The notes under the pieces were generated by a model, which searched no databases, had not been told where the DNA came from, and worked only from the letters and a program-made list of their open reading frames with translations. From contig NZ_PGFV01000010.1 in NCBI RefSeq assembly GCF_021023135.1, positions 1 to 64,000 of the forward strand: a DNA stretch of 64,000 nt. The letters run 5' to 3'. This document shows, in pieces, positions 58,441 through 64,000 of this stretch. The stretch is from Brevibacterium sp. CCUG 69071 (GTDB lineage: Bacteria > Actinomycetota > Actinomycetes > Actinomycetales > Brevibacteriaceae). Both the position numbers and the translations under genes were made by a program. Every line of letters begins with the position of its first letter. Position 1 is the stretch's first letter.

Positions 58441-59814
58441 TCAAGCTTGTGGTCGGTTGTCGACGACGAGGTCGCCGCCGGAGTAGACGCGTTCGACGAG
58501 CTGGACTCCCGGCCGGTAGGCCAGGTGCCGGTAGCTCGGTGCGTCGAGGATCGCCAGATCCGCTCGCGCACCCGCACCGAGGTGGCCGACATCGGTCCGC
58601 TGCAGGGCATGGGCACCGCCGGCGGTCGCCGCCCACACGGCCTGTTCGACGGTGAAGTGCATATCGCGCACGCCGATGGCGATGGCGAAGGGGACGCTGT
58701 TGGAGAACCCCGAGCCCGGATTGCAGTCCGTGGCGATCGCGGTCGTCACTCCGGCCTCGACATAGCGTCGAGCGTCCGGGTAGGGCTGACGGGTGGAGAA
58801 TTCGATGCTCGGCAGCAGGGTGACCACGGTGCCGGCTGCGGCCAGTGCCGTAAGGTCGGAATCCGAGGCGAAGGTCGCATGGTCGACGGAGACGCAGCCG
58901 AGTTCCGCGCCGAGCTTGAGGGCTCCCCCGTCGGTGAGCTGGTTGGCGTGCAGCCGCGGCTTCATGCCCGCGGCCTTGCCGGCGTCGATGATGCGGCGGG
59001 TCTGCTCCTCGGTGAAGGCACCCTTCTCACAGAACACGTCGATCCACTTCGCCTTGCCGGCCGCCGCCGGGATGATCTCCTCGATGACGAGGTCGACGTA
59101 GGCCTCGGGGTCTTCCTTGTATTCCGGGGGCACCACGTGGGCGGCGATGAGCGTGGATTCCTCGGTGTGCCGGTTGATGATGTCCAGCGCCTGGATCTCA
59201 TCGTCGAGGCTCAGCCCGTACCCGGACTTGATCTCGAAGGCCGTGGTGCCCTGCCGCCTGGCCTGGTTCAGGAGGTGGACGAGGTTGGCTTCGAGCTCCT
59301 CCTCGCTGGCGGCCCGGGTCGCGGCGACGGTGGTCGCGATGCCGCCGGCCGAGTACCTCTGCCCGGCCATGCGGGCGGCGAACTCCTCGGACCGGTCGCC
59401 GGCGAAGATGAGGTGGTTGTGGCTGTCGACGAAGCCCGGGATGACGGCTTTGCCGCCCAGGTCGATGGTCTCGACGGCGGCGAGTTCACCCACCGAGGTG
59501 ACTTCGCCGTTGACGATGTCATCGTCGCTGATCGTCGCCACATCGGCCCGGGGCGTCGCATTGGCACCGGATGCATCGCGAGCGCCGGAGACGGTGCCCG
59601 CGCGCAGGGCGGCGACCGCATCCTCGGCCTCTGCCGCCGGACCCGACCACGCGATGTGATCGCCGTCGATGATGATCGCCGCGTCGGTGATGACGCCCAG
59701 CGCCCCCACCTCGGCGGTGGGACCATTTACGGATGACGCCCCCGTCGGCGTGGTCGCCGCGCCGGCCGGCTGCGCATTGGTGACGAGTTCGCTGATTCCT
59801 GTGATGAGCTGCAT
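58441..59814 (-). CDS. hutI: Imidazolonepropionase
   Basis: Opens the imidazolone ring to N-formimidoylglutamate, the third step. A 457-residue amidohydrolase with VIPGFVDSHNHLIFAGDRSEEFAARMAG near residue 120, EIKSGYGLSLDDE, AAHVVPPEY, LHANQLTDGGALKLGAELG and ATDCNPGSGFS in order. The region around residues 40-95 contains an Ala/Gly/Thr-rich insertion that makes it about 50 residues longer than typical. It lies 121 bp after hutU, with a 54-bp palindrome between, and 91 bp before hutH. Confidence 0.95.
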   Translation of the reverse strand: MQLITGISELVTNAQPAGAATTPTGASSVNGPTAEVGALGVITDAAIIIDGDHIAWSGPAAEAEDAVAALRAGTVSGARDASGANATPRADVATISDDDIVNGEVTSVGELAAVETIDLGGKAVIPGFVDSHNHLIFAGDRSEEFAARMAGQRYSAGGIATTVAATRAASEEELEANLVHLLNQARRQGTTAFEIKSGYGLSLDDEIQALDIINRHTEESTLIAAHVVPPEYKEDPEAYVDLVIEEIIPAAAGKAKWIDVFCEKGAFTEEQTRRIIDAGKAAGMKPRLHANQLTDGGALKLGAELGCVSVDHATFASDSDLTALAAAGTVVTLLPSIEFSTRQPYPDARRYVEAGVTTAIATDCNPGSGFSNSVPFAIAIGVRDMHFTVEQAVWAATAGGAHALQRTDVGHLGAGARADLAILDAPSYRHLAYRPGVQLVERVYSGGDLVVDNRPQA

Positions 59815-59850
59815 CGGGCTGCCTTTCGAATGCTGGATATCGGCGAATGA

Positions 59851-59904
59851 ACACTTTGAGTCATCATGCACTGGTTTCAACCGGTGCATGATGACTTAGA
59901 GTGT
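59851..59904. repeat. 54-bp near-perfect palindrome between hutU and hutI
   Basis: From the outside inwards: ACACT/AGTGT (5 bp), a 3-base mismatch, AGTCATCATGCAC/GTGCATGATGACT (13 bp perfect), one mismatch, GGTT/AACC, and a 2-base centre. The whole element is symmetrical over 54 bp and is AT-richer than its surroundings. In RNA it would be a very long hairpin within the hut transcript; as DNA it could be a tandem operator. It overlaps no gene. Confidence 0.8.
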
Positions 59905-59935
59905 GCATTTCCGACAGGGTCCTTCTCCCGTGACC

Positions 59936-61657
59936 TTACTGTGCGGCGAATTCCTCGTCGCGGACATCGAGTTCGGGGACCATCGGCACGCGCTGGCCGC
60001 GCTCGGCGGCGACCTCGGCGGCGCGGTCGTAGCCGGCGTCGACGTGGCGGATGACGCCCATGCCCGGGTCGTTCGTCAGCAGACGAGCGAGCTTCTTTGC
60101 GGCCAGCTCGGTGCCGTCGGCCACGGAGACCTGTCCGGCGTGGATGGAACGGCCGATGCCGACGCCGCCGCCGTGGTGGATGGACACCCAGGTGGCACCC
60201 GACGAGGTATTGACCAGAGCGTTGAGCAGCGGCCAGTCGGCCACGGCATCCGTGCCGTCGAGCATGGATTCGGTCTCGCGGTAGGGGCTGGCCACCGAGC
60301 CGGAGTCGAGGTGATCGCGGCCGATGACGATCGGGGCCGAGACCTTGCCTTCGGCGACGAGCTGATTGAACAGCAGGCCGGCCTGGTGGCGTTCCTTGTA
60401 GCCGAGCCAGCAGATGCGGGCGGGCAGGCCTTCGAACTCGACATACTCGTGGGCGGCGTCGAGCCAAGTGTGCAGGTGTTCGTTGTCGGGGAAGAGCTCC
60501 TTGAGGGCTGCGTCGGTGACCTCGATGTCCTTCGGATCTCCGGACAGCGCGACCCAGCGGAAGGGTCCGAGACCCTCGCAGAAGAGCGGGCGGATGTAGG
60601 CGGGGACGAAACCGGGGAATTCGAAGGCGCGGTCGTAGCCGGCCTTGCGGGCTTCGTCGCGGATCGAGTTGCCGTAGTCGAAGACCTCGGCGCCGCGGTC
60701 CTGGAATTCGACCATGGCCTTGACATGCTTGGCCATGGACTCCTCGGCGCGGATGGTGAACTTCTCCGCGTCCTGCTCGGCTTCCTCGTGCCAGTCCTCG
60801 ACGCTCACGCCGATGGGCAGGTAGGACAGGGGGTCGTGCGCCGAGGTCTGGTCGGTGACGATGTCGACCTCGGCGGCTTCGGGGCGGTCGAGGATGAGCG
60901 GCAGGATCTCGGCGGCGTTGCCGACGAGTCCGACGGACAGCGCCTGCTTGTTCTTCTTCGCTTCGATGACCTTGGCCAGCGCGGTGTCGAGGTCGGTCTC
61001 GACTTCGTCGAGGTAGCGCTTGGCCTGGCGGCGGTCGAGGCGGGTCTTGTCGACGTCGATGATGAGGCAGACGCCTCCGTTGAGCGTGACCGACAGGGGC
61101 TGAGCTCCGCCCATGCCGCCGCAGCCGCCCGTGATCGTCAGAGTTCCGGCCAGGGTGCCGTCGAAGCGTTTGCGGGCGATGGCTCCGAAGGTCTCGTAGG
61201 TGCCCTGGAGGATGCCCTGGGTGGCGATGTAGATCCAGGAGCCAGCTGTCATCTGGCCGTACATCATCAGGCCCTCGGCCTCGAGTTCGCGGAAGTGCTC
61301 CCAGTTCGCCCAGTCGCCGACGAGGTTGGAGTTGGCGATGAGCACGCGCGGAGCCCATTCGTGGGTGCGCATGACGCCGACGGGCTTGCCGGACTGGATG
61401 AGCAGGGTCTCGTCGTCCTCGAGGTCGTCGAGGGTCTTGACGATCGCATCGTAGGCTTCCCAGGATCGGGCTGCGCGACCGGTGCCGCCGTAGACGACGA
61501 GGTCTTCGGGACGCTCGGCGACCTCGGGGTCGAGGTTGTTCATGAGCATGCGCTTCGGAGCTTCGGTCTGCCAGGATTTCGCAGTGATCTCCGTGCCGCG
61601 GTCGGCACGGATGACGCGGCTGGGGTCGTGTTGGGTGAAGCCGGGCTTGGTGGCCAT
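59936..61657 (-). CDS. hutU: Urocanate hydratase
   Basis: Converts urocanate to imidazolone propionate using tightly bound NAD+. A 573-residue protein close to the usual length with [13 protein letters not shown] near residue 170, [15 protein letters not shown] near 275, [13 protein letters not shown], the catalytic-cysteine block [18 protein letters not shown] near 355, and [25 protein letters not shown] precedes the ATG at 61657; upstream in-frame sequence belongs to the promoter region. First gene of the hut operon. Confidence 0.96.
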   Translation of the reverse strand: MATKPGFTQHDPSRVIRADRGTEITAKSWQTEAPKRMLMNNLDPEVAERPEDLVVYGGTGRAARSWEAYDAIVKTLDDLEDDETLLIQSGKPVGVMRTHEWAPRVLIANSNLVGDWANWEHFRELEAEGLMMYGQMTAGSWIYIATQGILQGTYETFGAIARKRFDGTLAGTLTITGGCGGMGGAQPLSVTLNGGVCLIIDVDKTRLDRRQAKRYLDEVETDLDTALAKVIEAKKNKQALSVGLVGNAAEILPLILDRPEAAEVDIVTDQTSAHDPLSYLPIGVSVEDWHEEAEQDAEKFTIRAEESMAKHVKAMVEFQDRGAEVFDYGNSIRDEARKAGYDRAFEFPGFVPAYIRPLFCEGLGPFRWVALSGDPKDIEVTDAALKELFPDNEHLHTWLDAAHEYVEFEGLPARICWLGYKERHQAGLLFNQLVAEGKVSAPIVIGRDHLDSGSVASPYRETESMLDGTDAVADWPLLNALVNTSSGATWVSIHHGGGVGIGRSIHAGQVSVADGTELAAKKLARLLTNDPGMGVIRHVDAGYDRAAEVAAERGQRVPMVPELDVRDEEFAAQ

Positions 61658-61796
61658 GGTGTCTCTCCTTGGGTCGGTCCCTCGGCCCGGTTCGACCTGT
61701 CCGCTGGGGCGGTCGAACTGTCCGATGGAGCGGAATGTCTCACGCGGCCGCTCTGCCGTGAGGGCGGTTCGCAGCTGCATGATGTCGTCGCTGACT

Positions 61797-61812
61797 ACAC
61801 ATTCCATTGTGT
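61797..61812 (-). promoter_or_regulatory. Dyad ACACA-N6-TGTGT upstream of hutU
   Basis: A 16-bp dyad lies 140 bp before the hutU start, in the 266-bp gap shared with the divergent CoA-transferase gene. A nearby TGCATGATG (61777-61785) matches 9 bases of the arm of the 54-bp palindrome after hutU, and a CATTCC/CATTTCC follows in both places. This may mark sites of one regulator, perhaps the IclR protein of the operon. Confidence 0.35.
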
Positions 61813-61923
61813 CCGACGAGGGCGGAAGCGAAAGTGGTCTGGATCAAGTTCTGTCCGATATTTCGGACGCTTCCCACGCGTACCCCATTGTCCACCGAGG
61901 CTCTGACCTCGAGGATTGTTCTC

Positions 61924-63078
61924 ATGAACGCAACGAAGCATCTGCTGAGCGGGATCAGGGTCGCCGACTTCTCCCGCGTCCTCGCCGGCCCCTATGCCAC
62001 CTCGATGCTCGCCGATCAGGGCGCCGAGGTGTTCAAGATCGAAATGCCCGGGCACGGCGATGACTCCCGGCATCTCGGCCCGTTCACGGAGTCCGGTTCC
62101 ACCTATTTCACCGGCCTCAACCGCGGCAAGCGCTCCATCGAAGTCGACCTCAAGGACCATGCGCAGTATGCGAACCTGCTCGACTTCATCGCCACCTGCG
62201 ACGTCGTCGTCGAGAACTTCCGCCCCGGCGTCGCCGCGAAGCTCGGCCTGGCCTACGCAGACATCAGGGAGATCAGGCCCGACATCGTCTATGCCTCGAT
62301 CTCCGGATTCGGACAGACCGGCGCCCAGGCGGAACGCCCCGCCTACGACACGGTCATCCAGGCCCTGAGCGGACTCATGTCCTCGACAGGATTCCCCGAC
62401 GGCTCCCCTACCCGGGTCGGCGAATCGATCGCCGATGTCTCGGCGGGAGTCTTCGCAGCATTCGGCGTCTCCTCCGCGCTCCTCCACCGCGAGCTCACTG
62501 GCGACGGCGCACACATCGACATCCCGATGCTCGACGTCATGCTCGCCATGCAGCCGACCAATGCCGCCATCCACGCCGCCGGCGACACCCCTGCCCGCGT
62601 CGGCAACCGGCACCCGGTCTCCGCCCCCTTCGACACCTACGCCGCCGCCGACGGTCTCATCGTCATCGCCGTGGCCAACGACAAGCTCTTCGCCGCACTC
62701 GCCGACTCTCTTGGCAGACCCGAACTCGCAAGCGATCCTCGCTTCGTCACCGACGGCCTGCGCTCCGCCAACGACGCGGAGCTGCGGGCCGAGATCGAGG
62801 ATTTCACCGCCTCCCGGTCGGTCGCCGAACTCTGCGTTCTCTTCGATGGCGCCGGAGTCCCCAACTCCCCCGTCCTCGATTTCGCAGAGGCGGTCGAGGG
62901 CTCCATCGCCCACGACCGCGAGCTCACGGTCACCGACGAACGCACCGGACACTCCTATCTGTGCCACCCCCTGCTCGTCGACGGCGTCAGGCCGACTTCC
63001 GCACTTCCGGCGCCCCGCCTCGGCGAACACAACGCGGAGTTCCGCGCACCGCAGAAGCCGTCGGCCATCGACTGGTAG
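61924..63078 (+). CDS. Family III CoA-transferase (CaiB/BaiF type)
   Basis: A 384-residue type III CoA-transferase. The N-terminus GIRVADFSRVLAGPYATSMLADQGAEVFKIE, then RGKRSIEVDLKD, VVVENFRPGVAAKLGL, IVYASISGFGQTGA and the RVGESIADVSAG block are characteristic; the catalytic aspartate that carries CoA is in SIADVSAG near residue 186. It moves CoA between two organic acids. An acyl-CoA dehydrogenase follows 87 bp downstream, suggesting degradation of a carboxylic acid such as a dicarboxylate, which I cannot identify. Divergent from hutU. Confidence 0.9.
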   Translation: MNATKHLLSGIRVADFSRVLAGPYATSMLADQGAEVFKIEMPGHGDDSRHLGPFTESGSTYFTGLNRGKRSIEVDLKDHAQYANLLDFIATCDVVVENFRPGVAAKLGLAYADIREIRPDIVYASISGFGQTGAQAERPAYDTVIQALSGLMSSTGFPDGSPTRVGESIADVSAGVFAAFGVSSALLHRELTGDGAHIDIPMLDVMLAMQPTNAAIHAAGDTPARVGNRHPVSAPFDTYAAADGLIVIAVANDKLFAALADSLGRPELASDPRFVTDGLRSANDAELRAEIEDFTASRSVAELCVLFDGAGVPNSPVLDFAEAVEGSIAHDRELTVTDERTGHSYLCHPLLVDGVRPTSALPAPRLGEHNAEFRAPQKPSAIDW

Positions 63079-63165
63079 GCACCGCGGCATCACGCGGGTT
63101 CCGCGCCGACACCTCGGCGGGATACGTTCCACAACCCCACGATCACTCACCAAAGGAGCACCACC

Positions 63166-64000
63166 ATGGCTTTCGACATCAGCGCCGACGAGCAGGATCT
63201 CGTCGACGCCGTCACCCGGATCAGCACGGAAGTCCTCGCCCCGCAGGCCGCGGCCGCCGATGAGAGCGAACGCGTCTCCGATGCCACCCTTAAGACCCTC
63301 GCCGAGGTGGGGGTCCTCGGTCTCAACCTGCCCGAGGAGTTCGGCGGGCCCGGAGTCGGATCCGTGGCGATGAGTCGGATGGTCGCCGCCGTGACCGAGG
63401 CCTGCGCCTCGACAGCCTCGATCATCACGGCCCAGTTCCTCGCCACCGATTCGATCCTGCTCGCAGGCACCGATGCCCAGCGGGCCGAGTGGCTGCCGAA
63501 GGCCGCCGCGGGTGAGATCATCGGCTCCTTCGGACTGACCGAACCGGGCGCCGGGTCGAACCCGGCGGAGATGTCGACGAAGGCCACGAGGGTCGAGGGC
63601 GGCTGGCACCTCAAGGGCACGAAGTGCTTCATCACGAACGCCGGTTTCGCCGACTTCATCGTCGTCTACGCGAAGACCGACAGCGAGGCCGGCCGCAAGG
63701 GGATCAGCGCCTTCATCGTCGACACGGCGGCGGCCGAGGGTCTGAATTTCAATCCTCCCGAGAGGACGATGGGTCTGCGCGGCAGCCCGGTCTACGAGTT
63801 CACCATCGACACGGTCGTGCCCGCAGATGCCCTGCTCGGCGTCGAGGGCGAGGGGTTCACCACGGCCATGCGGGTCCTCGACCGCGGGCGCATCGAGGTC
63901 GCGGCGATGAGCCTGGGAATCTCGAAGGCTGCCCTCGACGCGGCCGTGGCCTGGGCCGGCGAGCGCAGGATCAACGGAAAGCCGCTCAACCGCCTGCAAG
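63166..64000 (+). CDS. Acyl-CoA dehydrogenase, 3' end beyond the window
   Basis: The visible 278 residues match the N-terminal and middle domains of acyl-CoA dehydrogenases: LPEEFGGPGVG, the FAD/substrate motif FGLTEPGAGSNPAEMSTKA near residue 125, GTKCFITNAGFADFIVVYAKT and the start of the C-terminal helical domain DRGRIEVAAMSLGISKAAL. It oxidises an acyl-CoA to enoyl-CoA and passes electrons to ETF. AAAGGAG precedes the ATG. Likely one operon with the CoA-transferase. The catalytic base lies beyond the window. Confidence 0.92.
   Translation, partial: MAFDISADEQDLVDAVTRISTEVLAPQAAAADESERVSDATLKTLAEVGVLGLNLPEEFGGPGVGSVAMSRMVAAVTEACASTASIITAQFLATDSILLAGTDAQRAEWLPKAAAGEIIGSFGLTEPGAGSNPAEMSTKATRVEGGWHLKGTKCFITNAGFADFIVVYAKTDSEAGRKGISAFIVDTAAAEGLNFNPPERTMGLRGSPVYEFTIDTVVPADALLGVEGEGFTTAMRVLDRGRIEVAAMSLGISKAALDAAVAWAGERRINGKPLNRLQ

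Noticed and set aside
59851..59904. 54-bp palindrome considered as an insertion-sequence end or attachment site
   Set aside because: No transposase or integrase, no target duplication, and the flanking operon order is uninterrupted.
61795..63999. A 734-codon minus-strand frame opposite the CoA-transferase and acyl-CoA dehydrogenase
   Set aside because: Antisense shadow of two clear plus-strand enzymes; Gly/Arg/Asp-rich with no family.
1..64000. tRNA or rRNA genes
   Set aside because: I looked in the intergenic gaps for cloverleaf ends and GTTCGA-type T-loops and found none with matching acceptor stems; a tRNAscan or Rfam run would settle it.

Overview
The window looks like chromosomal DNA of a high-GC Gram-positive actinobacterium, most likely order Micrococcales and plausibly Brevibacterium. 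This is inferred from gene content and codon use; no rRNA or tRNA gene is present to confirm it. Coding density is high, GC-rich codons dominate, and GTG/TTG starts are common. Many genes have a -10-like TAnnnT hexamer ending 6-7 nt before the start codon, which suggests leaderless mRNAs. I see no insertion sequence, prophage, integrase, CRISPR array or tRNA gene.

Layout. 0-5 kb: glyoxylate shunt (aceB, aceA) divergent from a RamB-like regulator. 5-10 kb: siderophore esterase with an iron box, an FAD dehydrogenase, a lone beta-class adenine methyltransferase and a MhuD-like haem-degrading enzyme. 10-13.6 kb: KtrA/KtrB potassium uptake and an APC permease. 13.7-23.9 kb: a one-carbon region with a GcvT-fold demethylase facing an MTHFR-like gene, an ECF41 sigma factor with its CMD-family partner, two IclR regulators, and a dimethylglycine/sarcosine dehydrogenase-like gene followed by etfBA. 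24-28.1 kb: a sensor kinase overlapping a membrane glycosyltransferase that ends in a degenerate HPt-like domain, facing a single-domain response regulator. 28.3-32.4 kb: thioesterase, VOC protein, AraC regulator, HAD phosphatase, glutamate racemase-like gene and a six-helix membrane protein. 32.5-34 kb: an erm methyltransferase preceded by a leader peptide with an RLR motif. 34-41.5 kb: phosphate permease, DtxR/MntR-type regulator, membrane proteins, mntH with a dyad operator, TetR and DoxX-like genes. 41.6-44.9 kb: methyltransferase, small membrane protein, photolyase. 45-50 kb: a LacI-family regulon (nucleobase permease; amidohydrolase plus TauE/SafE permease) marked by matching palindromes at two promoters. 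50-53.2 kb: RlmC-type methyltransferase, then trpS with a WWW leader peptide and a four-segment attenuator. 53.2-61.7 kb: a histidine-utilisation operon hutU-hutI-hutH-M20 amidohydrolase-hutF-iclR. 61.9-64 kb: a family III CoA-transferase and an acyl-CoA dehydrogenase cut by the window end.

The strongest candidates for something not well described are the kinase / glycosyltransferase-pseudoHPt / receiver module, the LacI-controlled nucleobase-amidohydrolase regulon, and the sequence-evident attenuators of erm and trpS. A 10-mer, CGCCGAGGTG, is also strikingly over-represented in both orientations and in non-coding gaps.
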